Positions 1 through 9,680 of a DNA stretch of 64,000 nucleotides are shown here, piece by piece (within the stretch, counting starts at the first letter, position 1; every line of letters begins with the position of its first letter). The notes beneath the pieces were generated by a model that was given only the letters and a program-made list of their open reading frames with translations, did not search any database and was not told the origin of the DNA. The stretch is taken from NCBI GenBank assembly GCA_021495925.1, contig JAKEKT010000005.1, positions 620,001 through 684,000 of the forward strand, in the 5' to 3' direction. The position numbers and the translations under genes are program-made. The DNA comes from Diplodia intermedia. Lineage: Eukaryota; Ascomycota; Dothideomycetes; Botryosphaeriales; Botryosphaeriaceae.

Positions 1-617
1 CCAATCTCCGAGCCTCTCGAACCGCCCAAGCTGGATCCAGCCCCGTACCATTCTTGTCATGACTGCGCGTGCGGCCACCCCAGCAAAACCCGCAGAGGCC
101 ATCTGAATATTTTCGCGCCGGCCCACCGCCCGCCGCCCACCGCCCCTGCGCGCGCCAGCCGGTCAGCCGCCGTAGGGGATGGATGAACAAGCTCGCCGTC
201 GCGCACCACGCCTGCACGGCGGCACGGATGGGGGTAGTCAGCATCCTCGTCAACAGGCCTGCTGCCCGTGTGACATGACAAAGTCAATCATCTGTGGTCC
301 TGCGTCACCCACCTGTTGCAGAAGGGAGCACACAATCGCAGCACCCCGCGCCGTTGAACGCCTGAGTGCCACCAGCGCCGTCGCGTCATGGCAGGGCGGG
401 CTGCCGCCGTCTCGCAAAAATGGAGTTGCACGGCGACGGTGATGCAGGACAAGAAAAAAACGCGTGGCCCCCCAAGCCGCCAGCGCTGCACGAATCCCCG
501 TCGCTCCGACCATCATTATTTTTATCCCGGTCACCATCCCGGTCGATCTCTTGAGAATTATTGAGCTGGGATGCTACCTCCTTGGTCCTCCAGCCTCTGT
601 TTCCCGTCCTCAGTCAC
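1..617. other. Intergenic, 3' side of IRC3
   Basis: No open frame here shows a recognisable domain, and the overlapping frames on both strands look like chance ORFs in GC-rich DNA. A GGTTCGA-like string near the left edge on the minus strand does not fold into a tRNA T-arm. The stretch probably holds the 3' UTR of the minus-strand helicase gene that ends at 618. Confidence 0.6.
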
Positions 618-2663
618 TCAGACGTCCTGCGCCAGGGGCCCAACCTTCACCGTGGGGTTCAGCTTTTCCAGCTGCCGCCGCTCGCGCTCCTTCTCCCGTT
701 CCTTCTTTGCATTCTGCACCCGCATCTTCTCGTATCTCCCCTTGGCACCATGCCTGATTCGCGTGATCATGTCCATAGCCCGTCCCTTGGTGATGTCCTC
801 GGGCGTCAACTGGTGGTCCTGGTCCCGCCGCTTGTTCAGGAACTCAACCTGCGCCTCTGACGCGGGGTTCTTGCGCCAAGGTGCCCACTTATCGATGAAC
901 ACCAACGGGAACGTCTCAGCCGCGAATGTGTCGGCGCTGTGGATTGCGTGCTCCAGTGTCTCCGCCTTGGCGATGAGCTGGGGCTTTTGGAAAGGAGGCA
1001 CGCCTTTACTTCGTAGCCACACGGGTATACCCTTAGTATACTTGACGGTGAAAGCCCCCTCCTCGTTCCGCTCCACAACGATGTGGCCGTTTTGGTTACA
1101 TGCGAGCATGAAGCGCTCTTCACCAACGCAAACCCACGTGTAATTGCTTATTTTTCGGATGTTTCGATCGGGAGAGGTATCGTCAAGCAGGTCATGGATG
1201 GAACTGTATTCTGTGATCGTGACGGTACTTGTTACCTGGACAGGGCCAGATGAAGCGTCCGGCCGGACCTGGGCGAGCTCTTGCTCGCGGATCTTTTCTT
1301 CCTCCTTGCGCTCCTTGATCTTTTTGGCATCATCCGCAGAAGTCTGCTCCAGAACGGCGTCGGGATCCAACCCAAGTAGAGTCGGCGTGGTTATGATTCC
1401 CGTTTCCAGTGTTGCAACCATGTCGAGTATATGGCAGTTCTTCTTTTCAGAGTGCAGACGCATCCCTCGACCGATCATCTGGATGAGCAAATTCCGCGAT
1501 CTCGTGGGCCTGGCCAGAATGACGCAGTCAATGTTCGGAATGTCAGTGCCCTCGGTGAAGACTCCGCAATTCAAGAGCACTGGGTACTCCTTCCGCTTGA
1601 ATTGGTCGATGCGTTCGGCTCGAATTTTGTTCGGCGTGTCACCTGTGACGTACTTTGCGTCGATGCCGTGTCTGCGGAATGTCGCGGTCAAATCCGTCAA
1701 GTGTGCCAGGTCGACACAAAATACCAGAGTGGATTTCCTGTCGTTGGCTTTAGCCAACCACGAACGCACGGTGATTTCGTTCGTCTCGTCCGTGTTGATC
1801 GCCCGAGACAATGCGCCGGTTTGGAAATCACCGTTGGCTCCGAGCTCAACCTTGGAGATGTCCGCTTTCGAAGAAACCGTGGTGAAGATTACATCAGACA
1901 GCCATTTGTCTTGGATCATCTGGACGTAGTCCCTGTGGTAGACGACGTGGTCGATGACGGTACCTAGTTTCTTCCCATCGAATCTTGAGAAGGTTGCGGA
2001 GACGCCGACCAGAGCAGTGGCGGAGTTGGTGTTTCGCCTCAGTCCGAACCATTCGAGGGCCTCCAAATACTGCCTGGACACAATATGGTGGGCTTCGTCA
2101 ACCAGAACGAGCTTGAACCTTTTCGGGTCGAATTTGTCGATTCGGTCACCGGACATGATGCTCTGGACCGAGGCTACGGTGATGTCGGCTGCGCCCGAGG
2201 CGTGGACAGCTCCCATCTCCACATCGACGGTCTTGTCCGGGTATGCGTTTGTGCAGTGGCGAGCTGCCTGTTCGACAAGCTCCCGTCGGTGGGCTAGAAT
2301 GAGTGTCTGCGTCGCATCGTTGTTCGGAGGCAGGACGCGGTCAATCAGTTGGGTGAAGATGACCTGGCATTGTCAGCGCTGCTTGACGGACACACAGGCA
2401 GCCGCGCTCACAGTCTTGCCGCTTCCGGTCGCTAACGAGATCCCGAGTCGCTTATGGCCTTTCTCAAGGTAAGCGAGGACACTCTGGATGCATTCCTCCT
2501 GGTAGTCGCGCAGCTGTATGCTGGGCCTCGTTATCGGTGGCGGAGGAGGGTCGGCGGGCCTGGCGCGGGCTTTGGTTCTGGCATAGCGGATGCCAATGAG
2601 CCTGTTCCAAGACCGGGGCCCGTAGACGATACCTCTCAACGCATGGCGCGAAATGCGGAGCAT
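618..2663 (-). CDS. IRC3: Mitochondrial DEAD/DEAH-box helicase, IRC3-like
   Basis: Superfamily 2 helicase of about 665 aa, close to yeast Irc3 (about 690 aa), a mitochondrial DNA branch-migration helicase. Two exons: 2412-2663 and 618-2363, with a 48-nt intron (GTGAGC...CCAG). The splice joins the motif I sequence ATGSGKT (residues 78-84) directly to [10 protein letters not shown]. Motif II is VDEAHH, and motif VI is QMIGRGMR in the C-terminal RecA-like lobe. The N-terminus ([11 protein letters not shown]...) is Arg-rich without acids and looks like a mitochondrial presequence. I chose the ATG at 2663 because it opens this presequence; an in-frame ATG 71 codons upstream gives an unconvincing extension. 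It is divergent from the yellow-like gene. The family call is firm, and the IRC3 orthology is likely. Confidence 0.88.
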
Positions 2664-3263
2664 GGGATGTGGTTTGGAAAGAGTGCTGAGGGAGATGGAA
2701 AGTCCGCGTCGCGCCGCGCTGGCGTTGCGTAGCCGGGAAGACGCGCCACTGCCGCCCGCACTCTCTCGGCCTAGCCAATGGCCCGTCCACCACCTTGACC
2801 TCTCCACGAACGATCCGTGTTCGAACTTGCAAGTGCGCATCCGGCAGATGTCGCACCGAGACGCGAAAAGGGCCACTGGCTGCCATCAACATCGGCATCA
2901 ACTCTTACGCATGGCGCGACGTACCCCGAGACTTGGTTCTGCAGTACTCACGTAGCTGCTAGAAATTCTGATCAGCGCTGCGCCGTCGAACTCGATCCAC
3001 TATCATACGCTTGAAATCCACGACGATGCTTGGTAAGAAGCTTGAGTATGCCAGGATTGACAATGCGGAGAAGGCGAGGGGGATCGACCCGAAGCGCTGT
3101 CATGTCGTCATGTTGCAGGCCGCTACACAACGAATCGGTAAGGTCTTAAGAAGGGACTCACACGAGCGCAATAAGTATCGCTTCACGGCCGAGTTCCTCA
3201 TGTTCACTGTGTCTCCAGAGATCCCTCCTCAGCATCCCTCTTTGTTCTCCTCCCCGCAGAGTC
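2664..3263. promoter_or_regulatory. Divergent intergenic region, IRC3 / yellow-like gene
   Basis: About 600 bp separate two divergent start codons, so it should hold both promoters. The part next to the right-hand gene is CT-rich and ends in CCCCGCAG just before its ATG, which could be a 5' UTR splice acceptor. I recognised no specific operator. Confidence 0.4.
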
Positions 3264-4541
3264 ATGAGGTTTCTTGCGCTTGCTTCAATACTTGTCCTTG
3301 TGCGTGGCCAGGTTACCTACCAAGAGCCTTCTGGTACAATTCTACGCACGGACAACGGGACGTATGGACCGCCTCTGGAAGAATTTCATTACTACTATGA
3401 CCAATGGCCCATCGGACTAGCTGTCTCAAGTGCGGGGAGACTTTTCGTCTGCTACACTCGTGGCCAGTATGCCTACACGCTTGGTGAATCAGTCAACAAA
3501 ACCGCAGAGACGCCTTATCCCTCGGCTGAGCTGAACCTCCCCGTCTCCTCTCTCAACACCAGCTACAACGGCATTCCGTTCGGCAGTGCCGACTCCCACG
3601 GGCTTATCAGCGTCCAGGCGCTGTATATCACTCCCAAAACAGCGAATCGCGACGAAACGCTCTGGGCCTTGGATACTGGACGAGCGTCTATCATGGATTC
3701 GCAAGGAGAAGTTACAGTTCCGTATGCCCAGCCCGGGGGCCCAAAGCTGGTGGGCATTTCGCTCAACAACAATTCAATCTACGAGACTTTCACGTTTCCC
3801 GCCAACGTGCACTACCCAGACAGCTACATGAACGATGTGCGTTTCGACCTCCGCTCGGACGTAACGCCCGGCGGTAAGGGCGTCGCCTATATTGTAGACT
3901 CCAGCGACGAAGGACGTCCCGGCTTCATCATCCTCGACCTCGGGACAGGCGAGTCCTGGCGACGCCTTACCCAAGACCCTTCCGTACTGCGCGTTGACAG
4001 CGACGTCCCAAGCTACCAAGGTCATCCCTTCTACCAGCGCAGCGTGGGTCAGCCCGTTGGCCATCTCCGTGAAGGCCTTGACGGCATCCAGATCTCGCCG
4101 GATGGCAGGACCATTTACTACTCTCCACTTACTGGCAATTATCTGTACTCCGTGCCCGCAGCCAATCTCCTGGCGCGTGACGACGACCCGCTGGCTGAGC
4201 GTGCTGCGAAGAACAACGTCTCGAACCTTGGGCAGCGGGGCGGCAACGCCAATGGCTTCGAGGGTGACTCTAATGGCTTGGTCTATCAGCTCGTGCCAGA
4301 ACACAATGCAATTTACTACTACGACCCAAACGACCTTCAGACGCATGGCTACGTACGCGATCCGAGGATTCTCTGGCCGGACTCAGCCAGTGTGGGTGAG
4401 GATGGATATTTCTACGTGAATATCAATCAACTACCGTACCAGCCGATGTGGAACAATGGCCAGGACTTGCGGGTGCATCCGGGAGCGGTATTGAGGGCCA
4501 AACTGCCGAATGGCGGTACCAAGATCATGGGCGTTTACTGA
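3264..4541 (+). CDS. Secreted major royal jelly / yellow-family protein
   Basis: Single-exon gene for 425 aa. Residues 1-16 (MRFLALASILVLVRGQ) form a clear signal peptide, so the product is probably secreted. The rest fits the MRJP/Yellow beta-propeller family: an early 'QWPIGLAVSSAGRLFVCY' blade, the 'ETLWALDTGR' region, then 'GGKGVAYIVDSS', 'DGIQISPDGRTIYYSP' and a closing 'ILWPDSASVGEDGYFYVNINQLP'. Several N-x-S/T sites are present (for example NGT and NNNS). The family is best known from insects, where some members convert dopachrome-type substrates or bind amines; scattered fungal and bacterial members have no settled function. No catalytic residues can be assigned. The ATG at 3264 is chosen because it starts the signal peptide. 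Confidence 0.85.
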   Translation: MRFLALASILVLVRGQVTYQEPSGTILRTDNGTYGPPLEEFHYYYDQWPIGLAVSSAGRLFVCYTRGQYAYTLGESVNKTAETPYPSAELNLPVSSLNTSYNGIPFGSADSHGLISVQALYITPKTANRDETLWALDTGRASIMDSQGEVTVPYAQPGGPKLVGISLNNNSIYETFTFPANVHYPDSYMNDVRFDLRSDVTPGGKGVAYIVDSSDEGRPGFIILDLGTGESWRRLTQDPSVLRVDSDVPSYQGHPFYQRSVGQPVGHLREGLDGIQISPDGRTIYYSPLTGNYLYSVPAANLLARDDDPLAERAAKNNVSNLGQRGGNANGFEGDSNGLVYQLVPEHNAIYYYDPNDLQTHGYVRDPRILWPDSASVGEDGYFYVNINQLPYQPMWNNGQDLRVHPGAVLRAKLPNGGTKIMGVY

Positions 4542-4960
4542 GGTGGAGCTTAGCAGTAGCCTTACGGGTAATAGCGACGTCCTGCGTTGCATTTGGATGT
4601 TGAGTTGGACTACATAATGTAGAACAGTCTGAAACTACATTTGCATCTGGATAGTTGCTTCAACTACCCATACTTTGGTGTGAGTGCCCGACATGTTCAC
4701 GCCCGGTGACCTCAACTCTCCCGGCCAGGCAGCCAATCGGCGGCGCCCAAGGTGTTAACAATAGCAGCGTCGCATTCACAATAACCACCGCGGACCATAA
4801 AATGCCGTCCCCTCCGCTCCCAGGCCACTCTTCCCCCACTCCATCCGCCACTCTGACTGTCAACCGCCTTCGACCTTCTGTCACTCTTGACTGTCAAGGA
4901 CCGCACTTTCAACCTTCCATACTCCACACCCAGCAACCCCTTTCTTCTCGCACCGCCACG
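4542..4960. promoter_or_regulatory. Intergenic / promoter of the YxPxSP-repeat gene
   Basis: A 419-bp gap between two same-strand genes. The right half is CT-rich (many CTCC and CACTC strings from about 4800 to 4960), typical of fungal core promoters. A CATAAAAT string near 4796 could act as a weak TATA element. No coding sequence was recognised. Confidence 0.35.
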
Positions 4961-6358
4961 ATGCCCATATTCACCCACGAAGAGGTCTCAAAATATGCCC
5001 GCCGCCTCCTTGAGGACATGAGTTTCCTCCAGGAAGCGGTCATGAACAACATGTCGGGAAGAGACACGGAAGATCCAGTCAAGAAGGTAATTTCATGCTA
5101 TCTGCTTATGAAAGCTTTGTAGCCAGTCTACTGAACATCCTTACAGGGGTATCGCTGCCTCATAATCGATCTCTGGTCCTGCTGCGACAAGCTCAACATC
5201 CAGATCGGAAAGTTTGAGGACACGATTGAACGGGCAAAAAGCGAGAGCGACGAGCATGACACCGGTAGTCAGCGCGGCAACAGCTACGCGCCACAGACCC
5301 TCAACTGCGGGCGCTACTCGCCTACTGCGATCCACCAGGAGGACGTCTCGCCCCGTTACGAGCCACAATAACCCCACTACTACCCTTCACTAGTGCCTCT
5401 CTCGCCTACTAGTCAAGAGGACGTCTCACCCCGTTACGAGCCAGTATCCCCCCACTACAATCCTTCACTAGTGCCCCTCTCGCCTAATGGGGACTTGTCC
5501 ATCTACGAGCCGACCTCATCCATCGATTACCAGCAGCCGACCCCCACCCAGGCCGCAACGTACTTGCTCAACAACAAGGCGACCACGCCCCCCTACAGCC
5601 CCTTCTTACCGGACTACGAGCCGTCATCGCCGCACTTCCCAGAGCCAATCACGCCCTTGAACAGCCCGTCCCCATCAGACCACAAGCCGACACCGCCGCT
5701 CCACCAAGACAGCCGCCAGCAGCATGCAGCAACCAACCGCATGTCCCCCTTGCACAACACTCCAGCCTCCGACTCGGGTCTCACCGGCTTCACCACGCTC
5801 TCCCCAGGCCTCCATCCCCAGCGCCCGTTCCGGCTCCCGGGCGACGACACCCCGTCCACTACGAGGAACGGCCCCTCTCCTACCGTGGACAGCCGCTCCC
5901 CATCGACCATACGCCTGGAGCCCGCGCACGAGCAGGCGACGATAAACGAGCGTGCACGCGACCCCTCCCCACCCGACTTCTTCGCCACCGCCGGCCGCCC
6001 TTCGTTGGGCCGCTCGTCGAGCATCCTCGCTGCCGAAGACGACGACGGCGACGACGACAACAACAACGGCTTCGACCGCGGCTTCGACCACGGCTTCGCC
6101 GCCATGGCAGCGGCCCGGCCGCGGTTCCGGGTCAACGGCATGCCGGAGCAGCATGCGAACGCGTTCGTACAGGGCGTGAACAGGCTGGTCGACGACGACG
6201 ACGCGATCTCGCCGCTCGAGTTGGGCGGAAGGCGTGACGAGGAAGAAGAGGGCGAGGATGAAGGACGATTCTTGGGCTTCTGCCGCAAGCGTTCGGCGGC
6301 GACGGAGGCGCCGACGTACGGCGTGCAGCGCCCAGCCGTGAGGCGCCGCTTGTATTGA
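4961..6358 (+). CDS. Orphan protein with YxPxSP repeats; gene model uncertain
   Basis: Not recognised. Exon 1 is 4961-5086; a 60-nt intron (5087-5146, GTAATT...TTACAG) leads into a frame open to 6358 except for one TAA at 5369-5371. A second intron, GT at 5265 to AG at 5393 (129 nt, divisible by 3), would remove the stop and give about 402 aa; otherwise the gene is interrupted. The N-terminus (about 70 aa) looks helical and includes 'RLLEDMSFLQEAVMNN' and 'CLIIDLWSCCDKLNIQ'. The middle is Pro/Ser/Tyr-rich with units such as YEPVSPHYNPS and YEPSSPHFPEP, recalling the RNA polymerase II CTD. The C-terminal part carries an Asp/Asn run, Gly-Phe-Asp repeats and a basic end (AVRRRLY). It contains a 78-bp tandem repeat (see that entry). 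Confidence 0.6.
5339..5494 (+). repeat. 78-bp (26-codon) tandem duplication
   Basis: Two head-to-tail copies begin with GAGGACGTCTC at 5339 and 5417, and each runs through CCTTCACTAGTGCC to TCGCCTA. They preserve the reading frame. Copy 1 has CAA TAA where copy 2 has GTA TCC, so copy 1 carries the in-frame stop. Both copies contain a CTTCACTAG that could serve as a splice acceptor. Confidence 0.85.
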
Positions 6359-6920
6359 AGTGGCTGGACGGATACGTATGTGCATGGATGGGCGGTGAGT
6401 TGGTGCTGCATGGAGGTGTTTGCTTTCTATTCCAGCTTTTTCTCTCTCTCGTTGTTTCTTGGTTGGGTCGGGGACAAATTGCTTCGAGACGGAGACGGAT
6501 GCTTTTCGGGCTGGGATTGAAAGATGGATGAGCGGATCAGATTGCTATATTCAGGCTCATTACTTTGCTCAAGACAATGCATTGTCTTTGCGCCGCGTAA
6601 TCATAAAAATACATAATGTTTTGGCTCAGCCACGGTCAAGTGTAAGTGATTGGTGCGCCACACAGAGTTGAGGGAGTGCGCACCTTCCCGTTTGCTTGCA
6701 GCCGTGGACCCTGTCGGAGCCCACCAGTGCGCGTGCTGGACCTGCCGTATCCAAGCTCTTTTTATACTCAACCTTTCCAAGCCACATCCATCCCTCCCTC
6801 TACAATTCCGACCTCACCGTCAAGGAAGCCTACAGGTGAGACCCTCAACCCGACAACTTCTCCCCGCCTTACACCTTACTGACCGACGCGCATAGGTGCC
6901 AACCAGCAGCTCAACTTACC
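6359..6920. promoter_or_regulatory. Intergenic with promoter and 5' UTR intron
   Basis: The left half is AT-richer and is probably the 3' UTR of the upstream gene. TTTATAC at 6761-6767 is a plausible TATA element for the gene at 6921. A canonical intron follows at 6836-6895 (CAG|GTGAGACC ... CTTACTGACC ... CATAG), which I read as a 60-nt 5' UTR intron. Confidence 0.45.
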
Positions 6921-7688
6921 ATGGCATCCGTGACGTCACCCATGCCGGCCGCCGCCTCCGGCAATCCAACTGACATGCCTACCATCCTCTTCCTCTGCCT
7001 CGACGAGGCCGAGGAAGACGAGCTCTACAGCCTGCACGAAGACGTGACCCCGAGCATCCACGCCCGCGCACACGTCCTCGTCGCCGCCACCCCCGCCAAC
7101 GCGCTCGCCCACCTCGACGCGGCGGCCACCGTCAAGCCGTCCGTCGTCCTGATCGGCGACGGCGCCCTCACGCGCTCCGTCGACGACAAGCACGGCAACC
7201 CCAACCCGGTCAAGCGCGAGGAGAGGAGGCAGTACGGCACCGTCCTGGCCGCGCTCGGCGCCTACGTCCGCGCCGGCGGCGTCGCCATCTTCGGCGAGCA
7301 GTTCAGCTGCACCTCGTCGCTGGGCGACATGGAAAAGGCTTTCTCGGGCGCCTTCGGCCTGCCCTGGAAGGGCCGCTCGTACCACCGCTCCACCTTCGTT
7401 TTGAAGCCTGAGAACGTGCGCCGCATGCCGCCGACGGCGGCCGGTCAGCTGGCCATGGAGTGCAGCCAGAAGGGCGTGACCCTGTGTTGTGTGGCTGAGA
7501 AGGATCGCCTGTACGCCCCACGCCGCGACAGCCACGTCGAGAGCTTCGTCTTCGCCCCGGCGACGATCGACCAGGACGAGACGCCCATGGCATGGGCCGA
7601 GGTGGGCGAGGGTATGGTAGGGTATGTGGGCGACGTCAACCATGAAGAGGCAGGCGAGAAGGTTCTGCTGGCGATGTGCGGACTCTAG
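6921..7688 (+). CDS. Conserved fungal protein, amidotransferase/ThuA-like fold
   Basis: Intronless coding region for 255 aa. The layout is alpha/beta: an opening strand 'TILFLCLDEAEEDELY' near residue 22, 'PSVVLIGDGALT' near 75, 'GAYVRAGGVAIFGEQFS' near 115-130, and a closing 'VGEGMVGYVGDVNHEEAGEKVLLAMCG'. This arrangement (strand, 'g-G-vvifGe', and a terminal 'G-vgyvGDvn') resembles the Rossmann-like fold of class I glutamine amidotransferase or ThuA proteins, but no catalytic Cys-His-Glu triad is evident, so it is probably not an amidotransferase. No signal peptide or membrane segment is seen. The start at 6921 follows the 5' UTR intron. Function unknown; the fold assignment is inference. 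Confidence 0.75.
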   Translation: MASVTSPMPAAASGNPTDMPTILFLCLDEAEEDELYSLHEDVTPSIHARAHVLVAATPANALAHLDAAATVKPSVVLIGDGALTRSVDDKHGNPNPVKREERRQYGTVLAALGAYVRAGGVAIFGEQFSCTSSLGDMEKAFSGAFGLPWKGRSYHRSTFVLKPENVRRMPPTAAGQLAMECSQKGVTLCCVAEKDRLYAPRRDSHVESFVFAPATIDQDETPMAWAEVGEGMVGYVGDVNHEEAGEKVLLAMCGL

Positions 7689-9680
7689 GTTCTGGAGTGG
7701 CTCGGGCTCTACCAAGGACGGAGCAATAGGTATCATTATGGCTGGACGGCTTTTGTCGAGGTTGCTGGATTACGAGACGACCTTCCCGGCAAGGCTCTTC
7801 GGCTGGTGATTTGCAATGGGGCGGATATCCTAGAGCACAAAGGCTGTGCAGATTGCTAGATTAGCCTTAATCTCCATGCCTTCAATGAAAAGGCTATCCC
7901 TGTTGGTCATGGAAACCTATCCCTAGACGTGTTTTTCGGGTCTAAAACTCGGATCTACGTCCGTATATGTGCTTCGACTGCCAACGTAAGGAGAACAGGA
8001 CTTAGAGGGTACAAATGCCCCAAAGCCTGCTCTGGCGCCTGTTAACGTGTCGGTGGATTGCACCGCGGAGATAGCTTCCCAAGCCGGTTGTGCAAACATG
8101 TCTGTTATTCGGTTATTCCGCAACTAGGAAGAAGATCTTCCTCGTCCAGGCCCGGCTGTTCGAGAGAGCGCAGAGCTTCTCGACCTCTGAACACTTACAG
8201 CCTTCTTACTACATGACGTTGACTGCCACTGTCTTCTCGCGCCTCGGTTATGCTCAATCGCGTGTTTCCGACTCATTTGGATGCACCATACCGGGTCGAG
8301 TGCGCGGCGTGGAGGGTTCGCGGAACTAGAATGCTAGGGTCGAGCTTCCTTCATGGCCTATTCGATGCATGCGAGGCTATATTCTCACGGCCATGTCAGC
8401 TTGCTCTTCTCGAGACGCAGATAGGAGAGGTTGCTTGCCCAAGTTCAAGACGTGTGGAAGATCGGATCTGGCGGGTAGAAACTCGGCTTGATCCGAGCTT
8501 TAGGCAACCCTGAACGCCTTGAAGGCTACAACGGCGCAAGAAGACAAGATGTGTCTACTCTGACGGCAGAAACCCTTCGTGGTGTGACGGGGCGATTCCT
8601 CCGGTTCCTGGATAGCAGATGAGCAGCGACAGTCTAGCAGTCCATAGCGACTAGGACAAGAGCACGCGAAGTACAGGCGGAGCGATCGAAATAAGAGCAG
8701 GCCGGCGGCTCGACGACGTGTGAAAAGACCTGGATCAAGTCTCGCAATCCGACAGTGTTATTGTCCAGTGGAGCCTGCCCGTCCCTGCCCCATGCACCAT
8801 CCTCTCAATCCGGGCTGTCCAATGTCCTGGCCGATCGGGCGAGTAGGGTCAGGCGACGGAATGACTGATTGGACCGGTATGCCAGTGCATGCCCTCATGG
8901 TTTGCGTGTGACTTCCTGAGCTAAGCCGCCCGATGCGCCGTCTTTCGCGCATTGTCTTGGCTCCTGATGGTTGCAGGCTTCAACTTGAGCTCCGGGGAAG
9001 GAGGGCATCTATGGCGAACGATAATTGAGTGTCCTCGGCCCTCGACGCACGTAAGAGAGCTGGTTATGAGAGGGGAACTGGCATGGCTGCTCCTGCAATC
9101 AGTCTGCTTCGAAGTGAAGCAACGGACAAGCTGCGGTGGTAAGCACAGTAAGTGCGGCGACCGGCACAACGTGGCCGGGCCCTGACCACGGAACCGCCGG
9201 GCCTGATCAGCAGCAAAACCCCGGCAGTGATGCCCGATCGTCCTGTGGTTTGCGGTCCTAGCTGCGGGCACATCGAAACAGTGGATCGGCTTGAATCAGT
9301 GGGGTGAATTGTTGGTGCACATCAAGAGGGCCATCTTGGCAGCGGCCGGGTTCGAAGAAGAGAGCACAAAGAAAGGGACAATAATTTGGGCATGGGAGAC
9401 CGTTGTCTGGATTGTAGGAGCGTCATAGATCTCGAGGCCTGAGGGAGACGGGAGCGAGAGCGGCGCACCTAGGAACAGACGGGCGGCAGTCGCGGCAACC
9501 ACTAATCCGAGAGGAGCAAGCCTCCCGCCGTTTCGTCCAGGCACCAGCTGCCGTCGCCGCACTTGCCAAACCATGTACATTCATTAACACCATCTACATC
9601 ATGCCATCTCTCGCCCTCTCGCTCTCTCGCGCCTCCTTCCGCCGCACGATTGTCATCTAGCCCCCGCCACTCGGTCGGCT
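7689..9680. other. Gene-poor intergenic stretch
   Basis: About 2 kb between the gene ending at 7688 and the 3' end of the F-box gene. I found no ORF with a credible domain, no tRNA, and no terminal repeats of a transposon. Base composition is mixed and does not look extremely AT-rich, so I see no strong RIP signature by eye. Pyrimidine-rich CTCTCGC runs lie near 9610-9650. Confidence 0.5.

Noticed and set aside
1..60. A minus-strand GGTTCGAGA string suggesting a tRNA T-loop.
   Set aside because: The flanking stem bases do not pair and no D-arm lies in the expected place.
4084..4346. Long minus-strand frame inside the yellow-like gene.
   Set aside because: It is a shadow of a well-supported coding region on the plus strand.
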